Shown piece by piece: positions 1 through 11,429 of a DNA stretch of 64,000 nucleotides. Source of the DNA: Cymodocea nodosa (Eukaryota; Streptophyta; Magnoliopsida; Alismatales; Cymodoceaceae); contig CM072344.1 of NCBI GenBank assembly GCA_036874045.1, positions 9,582,501-9,646,500 of the forward strand, written 5' to 3'. The number at the start of each line of letters is the position of its first letter. The first letter of the stretch is position 1. The notes beneath the pieces were generated by a model. It worked only from the letters and a program-made list of their open reading frames with translations, was not told the DNA's origin and did not search any database. The translations under genes and the position numbers were made by a program.

Positions 1-1530
1 ATGCTCAGATGCATTTCAGATAGTTACCAGATAACTTACCGAACATTCACTTAAGTCATACATTAAGGTTACGACACGTGTACTCTAGGAAATAAAATAT
101 TTTTTAAGCATTTAAAACATAACTATCCGGTACATGTAATATAACTCTTTGAAATAACAGAAAATTCAGAGACATAAGAATTTTAAAGCCTGTAACTTAC
201 CGATAGTTCAGAAATATACTTAATTAACGTTAATTTCTTGAATTTATGTAGATTATTTCATTAAAGCATATAACAGTGCAATTATAACATAATGGTGTAA
301 TTCTCATATGATAAGCTAAATATTATGCAATTTACCATCATTTAAGCGTAAATATTATGCACTATTTCATTCTGAACACTTCTCCCATACTTAAATTTTG
401 CTAGTCCCTTAGCAAATAACTAAGATCTAATTAATTGGTCTTTCTAAAGTGCTAGAATTAATTCTTCATTTTGTAACTTCAGAATACATAGCTTAGATTA
501 ATGTAAAGATATTCTGTATTAATTCTGTAATTTAACTTAACATTGTTTTCTCCTCTTCAACCTGCAAATATATTTAAAACATATGTAAATTACAAACAAA
601 ATATATTAGCATCACATAGGTGGTAATTATATTATCATTTTTTTCTCAAACATCTATCATCCTAAATTTCCCAATATAATTTCTAAAATAAATTTCAACT
701 ACATACGAATCAAAACACAATCCAACTCAATATGATTAAAACAAGAAGAATAATGAATTGTATCTCTGATTAACAACTTCAAAAGTCTAATCTAAATTCA
801 TAATTCAGCAATCTTAGATAACAGAAAATATACTTGATTCAAAAGATATCTGTATTTCACAAAACACTTTTATCTTTTTAGAATAGTATATGCATACTTG
901 TACTTTAAAAGTTAATTTGAAAAGCTTGAATCATACAAGAGCTTTCTAGTGTACCCATGTATCGAGCTTTCAGTCAACAATCTTAGATCTGATCAGGATC
1001 TTAGGTTGCTAGATTTAAAGAGTCCTTTTTCAGGTCAATAATCCTTACATATCTATCTATTCAAGTACAAAAGGTTTGTGATCAAACAAGTCAATAAACT
1101 CTCAAAGTTTTTCTCTTTTTTCTTTCTTTTTCTTTTCAACACAATATATATACATATTTCATTAATACAGATGCTATAAAACACAAATCTCATATAATCT
1201 TGCTTCTATAATTTACTGAAAACATGAATCCATATCAATAAGCTCATACTTTTGCTGTAGTTTAATAAGATTTACCTATAAATCATTCTACAAGTTTAAT
1301 CAATCAAATCAAATGTATCCTTGATTATATGTATTTCACTTAATCCAAAAATTAACATTTCAGCTCTTTCAAGATTTTAGATCATTTACTAAGTTTCAGT
1401 TAAGCATTCTAATTTCTTTTAAAATCGTGAAACTGTTAAACTCATAAAATTCAGCAAAAACATAAGATACTATATCATATTTGTATAATAGTAAAATTTT
1501 GTAGCATCTTATATAAAATAACATTCAAAT
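1..1530 (-). mobile_element. Sirevirus post-pol spacer fragment, copy 1 (no gene)
   Basis: Read on the minus strand, this stretch matches the non-coding spacer that lies between pol and the third ORF in elements A and B. The clearest shared block is 905-1110, which corresponds to about 10330-10540 in A (opposite orientation) and 22590-22790 in B. A block near 1460-1525 still resembles A near 9935-9990, close to the end of pol. I see no coding capacity. The fragment runs off the left edge, where the third ORF of the same element would be expected. At 375-410 there is a pyrimidine-rich tract that reads as a purine tract on the minus strand. A diverged second copy lies at 16590-18137. Confidence 0.6.
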
Positions 1531-2606
1531 AGTTACAATGTTGTTTTTTTTATAGTTTCAATCTTCAGATAGTTATAGGAAATTGTAGTGAGTTATAGCA
1601 AATTCAAAAAAAAAAATTTCAATTTCCAAAGAATTCTGCAGCACCATCTTAGTTCCTTTAATTAACAAAATTACTTAGCTTTAATCTAATTACCTCCCCC
1701 CATACCTACATTTTGCATTGTCCTCAATGTAAAAGATTTTACAATAAATACATTAAATGTAGCAGGCATGAATATTGTTTCGTTGATTTAGCACCTAACT
1801 CAATGAACTTAATTCGTTGAGTTAATGAATAACTCCACGAACTCAGTTTAAATGTAAATTTAGGCTAAGTAATTAATTACATACCTTGCTCTTTTGTATC
1901 TCTTTCAATATCTTCTGACTTTTGATTCTGAAAAACTTTTCATTCACAAATAAAAGCAGAATATATAACAAAATAACAAAACATAAATTGTTAAATTAGT
2001 ATCTTGTGTGGAACCCAGGCTCCTATGTCTTTGGTGGCTCACAAGCAAGCTAGTTGGTTTCTATATTGATGTGTTAACTTCTGTTTGTTAAACGGCACCA
2101 GATGCTTGTTTGGTTTGCTTTTGTGCTTATATAAATAATTACTTTTAGAAGTTAACAAACAACCTTTCACACAAATTGGATAGTAATTCTAATTTGTATT
2201 TTAACTATAAGTGCACAATGCATATTGTATTTGTGTGCAAGTATAGGTCGATCTCACAGAGATTGAGTAAGAATTGTGTACTATTTCGATTTTTATATTG
2301 GAGTTTATGTGTTCAGTAAGCACTCCGTTGAGTTACAGCTAACACAACGGACTAAGTTCATAGAGTTATGGTTAACTCAACGGACTAACCTCATGGATTT
2401 ACAGCTAACTCCACAAGCCTATCTTTCCAATTAAATATTGCTACTTACAAAGGAATTCGGCCAACCATTGGGTAGTTCCATAGATTGTAAATAACATCAA
2501 TTAAGCTCTTTAATGTTAGTTAATATTAGATTTATCATTAAGCAATACTAACATTCAGATATTTCAAACAGTAACCATTAAAATCTTTAAGTATATGGAA
2601 CAAATT
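1531..2606. other. Unassigned repeat-like DNA with a Ty3/gypsy-style purine tract
   Basis: No gene is visible. At about 1690-1735 the minus strand reads a 'GAGGACAATGC...ATGGGGGGAGG' pattern, which resembles the region before the polypurine tract in Tat/Athila-type Ty3/gypsy elements. At 2240-2275 there is a 'GGTCGATCTCACAGAGATTG' motif of a kind I associate with the same repeats. Short sequences of the type AACTCAACGGA recur at 1800-1850 and 2320-2430. No LTR pair or polyprotein could be found, so the assignment is tentative. Element A inserted at the right edge of this stretch; 15765 onward is its other side. Confidence 0.3.
2602..2606 (+). repeat. Left target-site duplication of element A (imperfect)
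   Basis: AAATT precedes the TG of the 5' LTR and AAATC (15765-15769) follows the CA of the 3' LTR. Four of five bases agree, as expected for an old 5-bp copia target duplication with one later mutation. Confidence 0.6.
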
Positions 2607-2882
2607 TGTTGAGTATTTTTGTTTTGATGATGTGTGCTGAATGAAAATAATCATATTTGCTCAATTACTATTGCTTGTGAAAAGAAATTAAAATCATCAA
2701 TTAATACAAAAAAAGCTTACTGATATAAATACTTGTCTGTATTGGATCTGAAGTTAATAACTAGTCATTTCGTTGCATTAATTTCTCATTTAGCTAAACA
2801 TTAAGTTAACTTGTGGTTTTATTGAAAAGCATGATATGTTTTAAAGTTATATTTCTGTATCATGAATAGTGCACGTTTAGAC

Positions 2883-3415
2883 AACTCGTTAAGTTAGAGT
2901 TTTGTTTGTATAAAGGTCACATGAGAACTCGTTAAGTTAGATGCTTAAAGGTTAAAATAGGTCACGTGATAACTTGTTAAGTTCGTGAGTAAAAGAAGAG
3001 ATGAACTCGTTAAGTTAGTGTTATACACGTGGTGAAATTGTAAGTTACGAATGTTATATTGTATCACGTGAGGTGCACATGTTTAACTCGTTAAGTTAAC
3101 ATAACTAAACGCGTTGAGTTGCTATATTGAACACTAAGGCAACACGTTAGGTTAGCGTTATAAACTTGAGTTGCTATTATTTTTGCATGTGGTAAAATTC
3201 TTATTATAAAAACATTTGTTTATTATTGAATTGGTGAGTTATCGTTTAACCTTCTAAAAGAAAGGTTAAGCTGGTTCATTGAGTTAGCATAACACCACAG
3301 ACTTAGTTCGTTGAGTTAGCAATAGTACTTGTCACGTGAAATGGCACATGAGGAACTCGTTAAGTTAGAAACGTTAAGTTATATATATATACTTGTGTTA
3401 CTCGTTTAGTTAACA
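2883..3415 (+). promoter_or_regulatory. U3 array of AACTCGTTAAGTTAG motifs alternating with G-box-like sites
   Basis: The motif AACTCGTTAAGTTAG or a near variant occurs at 2883, 2926, 3004, 3085 and 3354, with weaker copies at 2971, 3108, 3142 and 3400. Its ends AACT and AGTT are inverted, so each copy is a small imperfect palindrome. Between copies lie CACGTG or near-CACGTG sites, for example near 2963, 3033, 3066 and 3332, which resemble plant G-boxes. The position upstream of the TATA box fits a transcriptional enhancer, but that role is inferred. Confidence 0.55.
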
Positions 3416-3637
3416 TTAAAGTAACGACTTCTTATTACACTAATGAAAATTTTTTGGATGAGAAAGTTTATTTTGTAGGAAATTTTTTAAAGATGAAGGA
3501 CTGATGATTAAAGGAAATTTGAAATATAAACATGGGTTGGAACGTGTGTGTTTCAATGAAAGAAAAAGAAAAGACGTGGAGAAGTAGAAAACTGGTAGTG
3601 ATTAAATGTGGAGGATATGCATGAAATGAAGATACAG

Positions 3638-3643
3638 TATAAA
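3638..3643 (+). promoter_or_regulatory. Probable TATA box of the 5' LTR (element A)
   Basis: TATAAA lies about 1030 bp into the LTR and just upstream of the 43-bp repeats. It is kept in the 3' LTR (15162-15167) and in element B (29305-29310, minus strand, TATAAAAGG context). Conservation in three LTR copies supports it over the other AT-rich runs. Confidence 0.55.
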
Positions 3644-3661
3644 TGGCATAGAGTTCTCGTT

Positions 3662-3790
3662 GATCAAACCATCCTTGCACACCAAAAAGAAAAATCTTTT
3701 CAAGGATCAAACCATCCTTGCACACCAAAAAGAAAAAACTTTTCAAGGATCAAACCATCCCTACACACCAAAAGAAATTTTTTTTTTAGG
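3662..3790 (+). repeat. 43-bp tandem repeat, three copies, in the 5' LTR of A
   Basis: Units start at 3662, 3705 and 3748, each beginning GATCAAACCATCC and containing CACACCAAA. The same array has three units in the 3' LTR (15186-15314) but only two in the LTR of element B (about 29200-29290). It lies just after the TATA box, so it would be at the start of the transcript. Confidence 0.85.
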
Positions 3791-4127
3791 GATCAAAAAC
3801 ACCTCTTCGGGCAAAATCTCTCAAGTGGAAGAAATTTCAGTGAAGCATAAAAAGGTAAGATTTTCGTCACTAAAGATTTGAAGTATCAGAAGAAAGCAAA
3901 TTTGGTGAAGCATAAAAAGACAAGATATTTGTCATTGAAGAATTGCTGAAGAAGAAAGAAGAAAGAAGAAGAAGAAAGATCTTAAACAGGGAGAAATGTT
4001 TTAAATTCTGCAAATTAGTTTTCTCTATTTGTAGTTATGAAATTGTATAGATGAAACATGGTATTGAAATATAATTGCATCTATAATTTTTGAGGATAAT
4101 TGAATTGTATATTGTAATTGAAACCTT

Positions 4128-4133
4128 GAATAA
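4128..4133 (+). terminator. Probable polyadenylation signal of the LTR of A
   Basis: AATAAA sits 120 bp before the end of the LTR and is conserved in the 3' LTR at 15640-15645. This is the usual place for the signal that would define the R/U5 border. Confidence 0.45.
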
Positions 4134-4255
4134 AAATGATTTTATGAAAACACTGTCTCGACTTGTTTTTGAGTTTTAAAGTTTCAATTATATTTCAGAA
4201 AATATTAAAAATACACAATTCACCCCCCTCTTGTGTAGCCATACGATCCTACAAG

Positions 4256-4267
4256 TAGTATCAGAGC
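4256..4267 (+). other. Primer-binding site of element A (initiator tRNA-Met)
   Basis: TAGTATCAGAGC begins three bases after the LTR. It differs at one position from the plant initiator-Met complement TGGTATCAGAGC, which element B keeps exactly at 28720-28731. Confidence 0.85.
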
Positions 4268-4453
4268 TTTGTTAATAATCTTTGATATAAAATTTATACC
4301 AACTTATTTAATATCATTGCTTATTCTACCTTCCTTGTTTTTAAACAGAAATTAATATTTGAGCATACGTTTAACTTTCTTGATTTAAGGCTCAAGTTGT
4401 TTTAAAGCTTTTAGACTGTTTAAAATCAAATAGGTTGAAAAATCTAAGGTAAG

Positions 4454-6712
4454 ATGGCTATTGGAAATGGTAATTTTTCTTTATATGAAGGCCAAAATCT
4501 TAATCGTCCTCCTTTATTTGATGGAATACATTTTGAATAATGGAAATATAGGATGACTATTTTTCTTCAAAGTATAGATCATAAGTTGTGGTTCATGATT
4601 TCTAAACCATATACTCCGTTAACTACTCCTTATAATACTTGGATAATTACTGAAAAAGAAAATGAAACTCTAAATGCTAAGGGCTTAAATATTTTATTTT
4701 TGTGCATTGAGTTATGAACAGTTCAGTAAAGTGTCGGCATATAAATCTGCTTATGAGGTGTGGCATGCATTAGAAGTTTCACATGAAGGTACTTCTCAAG
4801 TTAAAGAGACTAAAATAAACATGTTGATTCATAAGTATGAACTCTTTAAGATGCATGAAGACGAAAATGTTTCTAAGATGTTTTCCAGATTTCTTGATAT
4901 CATAAATTCTTTAAAATGTTTAGGAAAGAATTTTGAACAAAAAGATTTGGTGAGGAAAATTCTTAGATCCCTAAGTTCAAAATGGTCTCAGAAAGTAACA
5001 TCAATTGAGGAATCACGAGATTTAAATGCTTATACTATGAATGAACTTATAGGAAATTTAATAGTTTATGAAGTTCAATTAAATGAATCACTGAGTCACA
5101 ACAAACTAAAAATGAAGAAAGAAATAGCCTTTGAAATTAATTCAGATTTTGATATATCTACTGATTCTGACAAGGATTTGATTTTGTTGACTAGGAAATT
5201 CAAGAAAGCATGGAAAGCTAGGAAACAGCAAAGGAACAAAAATGATAAACCCTCAACGTCAAAATCACTGAATGACAAGAATTCTTCATCCAGAAAGTAT
5301 GTATGTTACAACTGTAAGAAACCTCGACATCTTTCTCCAAATTGTCCTATGAGGAAAAATGAAAAGCAAAGTAGGACAAATCAGAAGAAGATGGCTCAGA
5401 AAACTCAAAAAAAGTTTTACAAGAAAAAGGCTTTCAAGGTCACTTGGGATGACACGTCTGAAGAGTCTGAATCTGAGGAATCAACATCAAAATTTCACAT
5501 TCAGAAGGAGAACAAGAGTTAGAAGACGTTGCTCATGTGTGCTTCATGGCAGATGAGTCTCAGATAATATTTGATCCTGAAAGTCATTCAGATTTCAACT
5601 TTGATGAATTATTATGTGCTTATCATGCATTATTACAAAAACTTAAAGTATGTAAACTAGAAAATAAAAATATTAGAAAATCTTCATTCATTATGGAAGA
5701 AGAAAATTGTTTCCTGTCTACTACATTAGAAAAGTTTAAATGTGATAATGAAAATCATGCTAAAGATTTGCAAAAATTTAGATTTAATGAATGTATCTTG
5801 CATGAACAAATATAGAATACAAATGCTGAAAAATTAAAGATAGAATCTGAAAATGAAATATTGAGAAACAATATAAATGAACTTGAATTAGAGATAGATA
5901 AATTAAAACTGAGAGAGCAAGATTCAAATTCTACCATTGAGAAATAGAATTTAAGTCAAACTAAGTTCGACAAACTAACTAGTACCCCTGCGGTGTCTTA
6001 TAAATTTGGCTTAGGATTTGATTATCCTGAATATCCTGAATCTCAAGCCAATAAATGATTTATTAGTTGCAGTTCAAGAAAATCTAAGACTAAAATTCCT
6101 TTTATTATGAAACAAGGTAATAGATATGTAGAAGTAGGTACTTCAAGGGATGAATCATGCAGTAATAATATAAATCAATGTGATTTGTCAAATTGTACTT
6201 CTAACATGACTATAAATGTTTCTAAAAATCTTGTTTCTTGTTCTGAAAATTTAGTTTCTAATGTTTCTAAAATTTCAGACAATTGTAGTAAACTAAAAAT
6301 TCAGAAACCTAAGTATGCAATTCAAAACATTGGTATTAGACCAATTACTCATTCTACATGTGATAAGACTAAAAATTCTTATGTAGAAAAGGATTTTGTA
6401 TATACGAAAAATGTTAATACAAGTACAAAATCTTGGTATGAACTTACTGAAATGTATAAGCATGACCAAAATAAATTAACATCTGATAAAAATCTGTTTG
6501 GTCTTGATTATACTACATCTGAAAACAAAAAGAATGATTGTAAAAGTAATAATGCTATATGTGAGTATGAAACTAATGATAAATCAATAGTACTTACAAC
6601 TAATAAGAATATAAATGATAATGTTAAACTATTTTTAAACAAAAAGAAGAAATATGCGTTTAATGAACTTGGTACTCAACAACATTAGGTACCAAGAAAA
6701 AGTTTTTCTTAA
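4454..6712 (+). pseudogene. gag of element A, broken
   Basis: The start ATG at 4454 (MAIGNGNFSL) matches the start in element B. The first part corresponds to the copia capsid domain and is followed by a zinc knuckle at 5304-5345 (C-x2-C-x4-H-x4-C, all ligands present). A long Lys/Glu/Asn-rich, coiled-coil-like region follows (about 5540-6690), as is usual in Sireviruses. Breaks: a TAA at 4538; one extra T near 4697 shifts the frame; a lost base near 5487 shifts it again; stops at 5813, 6056 and 6686. A TAA at 6710-6712 separates gag from the protease frame. The stops at 5813, 6056 and 6710 are shared with element B. Gag would form the particle and bind RNA; this copy cannot. Confidence 0.85.
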
Positions 6713-9700
6713 TTTGTGTTGCAGGAGGAAACAACATCAAAATGGATCTTGGATAGTGGAGCATCAAGTCACATGACCGGACAGAAAAGTCTATTTCAAA
6801 ATTTTACAAATACCATGAAAGGAAGTGTAACATTTGGAAACAAAAGCAAAGATAAAATCATAGGTATGGGCACTGTTCAAATAACTCCTACTTGTGTTAT
6901 TTCGAATATACTATATGTAGAAAACCTAAGATTTAATTTGCTGAGTGTCATAAAACTAACTGAAAATGGATATTATGTAGTGCTTGAAGATAATGTATGC
7001 AAAATAATTGATAAAAATACAGATGAAATTAAGTTTATTGCAAAAAGAAAAGGTTATGTATGTATTTTATCTTTACCTTCTAGTGTAGTTGATTTAAATT
7101 CATGTTTGCTAGCTGAAACTAGTGATGCATATCTATGGCATAGAAGGATTGGGCATATAAATATGAAACTGTTACATAAACTTTCTAGAAAACATTTAGT
7201 GAGAGGTTTACCAAAGATTAAATACTCAAAGAACTTTATGTGTGATGCATGTGAGTTCGGTAAACTTCACAAAAACTCTTTTAAATCCAAAATTGATATT
7301 TCAAGCAAGAGAGTCTTAGAACTTATACATATAGATCTATTTGGACCAACAAGAATCATGAGTCTTGGTGGTAAACGGTATTTATTTGTTTTAGTAGATG
7401 ACTTCTCTAGATACACTTGAGTATATTTTTTAGCATCTAAGATAGAAGTTTTTGAAAAATTTAAAATGTTTTGCAATTTTGTTCAAAATGAGTAGAGTGT
7501 CTCTATTCAAAAACTTAGGAGTGATCATGGAACTGAATTTGATAATGATCAAATGGATAACTATTGTAATGAGCATGGCATTGATCACAGATTTTCTTTT
7601 CCAAGAGCACCGTGTCAAAAATGGTGTTGTTGAGAGAAATAATAGATCACTTTAAGAAATGGCTAGAACTATGTTGAATGAACATAAGTTACCTCAAAAT
7701 CTTTGGGCTGAAGTAGTAAATACAGCTTGTTATGTTATTAACAGAAGTCATTTAAGACCTCATGTTAATAAAACTCCTTTTGAAATTATGTTTAATAGGG
7801 TTCCAAAAATTTCCTATATGAAACCATTTGGCTACAAGTGTTTTATTCTTAATACTAAGGATGAAAGGGATAAATTTCAAGCCAAATCGGATGAAGGAAT
7901 TTTTGTAGGTTACTCTACTAGAAGTAAAGCTTATAGAGTATATAACAAGACTTCTAGGACTATTGAAGAAACCCTCCATGTACACTTCAATGAAAATTCT
8001 CTTAGAGAATCTTAATCTAAAGCTGATAATGATGATATGATCAATTTTCCAAATGAGTTAGAGATCAATAGAGAGATTGATGATTTATCTGAGAAAATCA
8101 AAAATATGAACTTAAATGATCAAACTAATGATGAAAGTGATGGACTTTCAGATGTTGATGAGAATATTGAGGAAAATCAGAGAAATTGGCGTTATTCTTC
8201 ATCACATCCCATTACTCAAGTCATTGATGATATTAATGAGGGAGTTAAAACTAGAGCTTCAGTAAATTTAAATAGTATGTGTATGTTTGTTTCTATGGTG
8301 GAACCAAAGAATATACAAGAAGCATTATCTGATGAAAATTGGATAGTGGCAATGCAAGAAGAACTAAATGAATTCATCAGAAATGATGTATGAGAATTAG
8401 TCTCTCCACTAGAAAATCAGTCCATAATAGGTACAAAGTGGATCTTTAGAAACAAAACTAATGAAACTGGTCAAATTATAAGGAATAAAGCTAGATTAGT
8501 TGCACAAGGGTATACACAGGAAGAAGGATTAGATTATGATGAAACATTTGCTCCTATGGCTAGGTTAGAAAGTATTAGAATATTATTGGCCTATGCTTGT
8601 TATATGGATTTTAAATTATATCAAATGGATGTAAAGAGTGTATTTCTAAATGGTTTAATTAATGAAGAAGTCTATGTAAAACAACCACCTGGATTTGAAG
8701 ATATTAAAAATCCTAACTTTGTGTATAAATTGAAGAAAGCATTATATGGTTTGAAGCAAGCACCTAGATCATGGTATGAAAGATTGTCTACTTTTTTAAT
8801 AGAAAAAGGTTATATCATGGGAAAAGTGGATCATACTCTATTTATTAAGAGAGATGGTAAATATCAGATTATTGTTCAAATATACGTGGATGATATAATC
8901 TTTGGAGCAGCCTCTGATAAGTTGATAGAAATATTCTCTGAAGAGATGACTAATCAGTTTGAAATGAGTATGATACGAGAACTTTCATATTTCTAGGACT
9001 TCAAATTAAGCAAATGGATAAAGGTATATTTTTAAATCAGGAAAGATATGTAGATGAAATGCTTAAGAAATTTAATTTTAATGATACAAGTATTCGAGGA
9101 ACTCCTATGAGTACTACTTTAAAGTTAGATATTGATGACATAGGAAAATCTATAGATCAAAGAAAATACAGAAGTATGATTGGTTCTTTACTTTATTTGA
9201 CTACTAGTAGACCTGATATTATGTTTGCTGTGTGTGTTTGTGCTAGATTTCAATCTAATCCTAAAGAATCACACTTAATTGCAGTTAAAAGAATATTTAG
9301 ATATATACAAGGAACTAAAAATTTCGGACTGTATTATTCTAAGGATAGTTCAATAGATCTTATAGGATATACTGATGCTGATTATGTAGGATCTAAATCT
9401 GATAGAAAGAGTACCAGTGGCACATGTCAATTATTGGGAAATAATTTGGTGTCATGATTTAGTAAAAAGCAAAACTGTGTAGCACTTTCTATTACAGAAG
9501 CTGAATATGTTGCTACTTCACTGTGTTGCACTTAGATTTTATGGATAAGGCAAACTTTAGAAGATTTTGGATTATCTTATGATACAACTGAGATTTATTG
9601 TGATAGTAGTTCTGCAATAAATCTTTCCAAAAATCCTGTATTACATTCAAGAGCAAAGCATATAGAGGTTAGAAATCATTTTCTAAGAGATAACGTAATT

Positions 9701-9832
9701 AAAGGAAAAATTAAATTAGAATTTGTGTCTAGTAAAAATCAATTAGTTGATATATTTACAAAACCTCTAGACGAAAATACATTCTACAACATTAGATTAA
9801 ATTTAGGTATTTGTAGTTTATGTGATGTGTAA
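6713..9832 (+). pseudogene. pol of element A (protease, integrase, RT, RNase H), broken
   Basis: Order is that of Ty1/copia. The protease active site LDSGASSH is at 6749-6772. The integrase zinc finger (WHRRIGH ... CDACEFGKLH) spans about 7137-7270, the first catalytic Asp is in IDLFGP near 7330, and the catalytic Glu is in GVVERNN near 7630. RT begins near 8430 and keeps YVDD at 8883-8894. RNase H runs about 9360-9830, with YTDADY near 9370 and the end CDV-stop at 9832. Breaks include a TGA at 7418, a TAG at 7491, a one-base insertion near 7620, TAA at 7653, TGA at 8391, a one-base loss near 8990, TGA at 9456 and TAG at 9533. Confidence 0.9.
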
Positions 9833-11429
9833 AATGCTTAAACTCCACATAAAAAGATAAATATTATTGATGATGTTATTCACCTCATAGATATTATATA
9901 CTTATTACAAAATATCTAAAGTAATATCTAAACTGCTGCTTAAGATACTATGTATTTATTGTAAAATCATAGTAGTATCTTATTGATTTTAAAGTAGTTT
10001 ATCTATTTTAATGGTTTTTACAATTTTAAGTGGAAGTGTAAATGAAAAACATTAAATACTTCTGACATTCTAAAATTTTGATTAAATGTTTTCTTTGAAT
10101 CAAGGAAAATGCATATGATCATGCATAAATTTGACTTAATTGATTAAACTTGTAGAATAAGTTATATGTAACTCATCTTAAACTGTTAATCAAAAGTATA
10201 AGCTTATTGAAACTGATTCATATTCTCAGTACAATCATAGAAGTAAAAATTGTATGAGATTTGTGTTTTATTGCGTCTGTATTAATGGAATACATATATA
10301 CTGTGCTTAAAATGAAAAATGCTTACAAAGTGAAAATCTTTGAGAGTTTATTGATCAGTTTGATCACGAGCCTTTTGTACTTGAGCAGATAGGTATGTAA
10401 GGATTGTTGTCTTGAAAAAGGATTCTTTAAATTTGGCAACCTAAGGTCCTGATCAGATTTGGGATTGTTGACTGAAAGCTCATTACACGGGTACATTAGA
10501 AAGCTCTTGTATGATTCAAGCTTTTCAAACTAACTTTTAAAGAAAATTATCAATATTCACTATTTTGAAAAAAAAAAAAAAAATGTTGTTTCATTAATTA
10601 CAGATATCTTTGAATCGCACATAGTTTCTACCAATATGACTACTGATTTATTGAATCAACATTAGTACTTTTGAAAACGTTTATTTGAGATACATTCTTT
10701 TATTCTCCTTGAATTAATCACATTGAGTTCAAAGTTGTGTTTTGATTCATATACAGTAGGAATTGATTTTGGAAATCATTTTTGATGATGTCAGAATAAC
10801 GGAAGTCTCTGAAAAGAAAATTGAAAAGTATAGTTATACTTAACATCTATTGTCACTACAAGTATATTTTGTATGTTGATTGAATATATTTGAAGTATAT
10901 TTGTAGGGGGAGGATTAACAATGTAAATAACAGATTAATATAATTTAGAATACAAATCTTAGTTAATCTGAATTAATGTCCTCTTAAAATCTTGATGAAA
11001 TAATTTAAAAAGACAAATAAACTATTCTAGATTCAAAGGACAAAATGTTCAAATAATTTACAATGTTCTCAAGATAATGTTAAGTTTAGCATGTCTATTG
11101 TTTTCGGAACGTTTCAGTTGGAAGCATCCGAAACTTGTTTAAGTGTACTAACTAGACGTTTTATTAGATAAGGTAACATGTAAAAATGCCTCTAGACAAC
11201 GTTTTACTCGTTAGGTTAGTTAACTCAACGAGTTATACTTGAATATTTCGGGTACCTTGATTGAATAAGCTTTATTTAATATTTATTTAATTTCTAAACC
11301 CGACTTCTCTTCACGCTGAGTTATACGCCTAAAAAATCCTATTTAAACACTTATTATACGGGCACTTAGGTTATTTGTAAACTTTGTCAAGAAAATCTTT
11401 CCCGCTTGTTGCTATTACAACCTACAACA
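9833..11429 (+). other. Non-coding spacer between pol and third ORF, element A
   Basis: About 1.6 kb with no ORF. It holds a purine-rich AGGGGGAGGA near 10905, which resembles a polypurine tract, and an A-run near 10568-10583. Blocks of it recur at 1-1530, 16590-18137 and 21706-23148 in minus orientation, which makes it the most repeated non-coding module in the window. AACTC-type inverted motifs occur near 11220-11240. Confidence 0.7.

Larger units (their letters stand above)
2607..4253 (+). repeat. 5' LTR of element A (1647 bp)
   Basis: The LTR starts TGTTGAGTATTT and ends GATCCTACA, and it aligns along its length with 14165-15764. From left to right it holds a U3 array of short inverted repeats with CACGTG-type sites (2883-3415), a TATA box (3638), a three-copy 43-bp tandem repeat (3662-3790), an AAG-rich stretch near 3950-3980 and an AATAAA signal (4128). 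It is 47 bp longer than the 3' LTR. It keeps a 77-bp segment (2701-2777) lost there, while the 3' LTR has an extra 45-bp duplication. Confidence 0.93.

Noticed and set aside
2883..3415. Regularly spaced repeats that might suggest a CRISPR-like array
   Set aside because: Repeats are degenerate, spacing is irregular and the array lies in the U3 of a plant LTR; there is no leader or associated gene.
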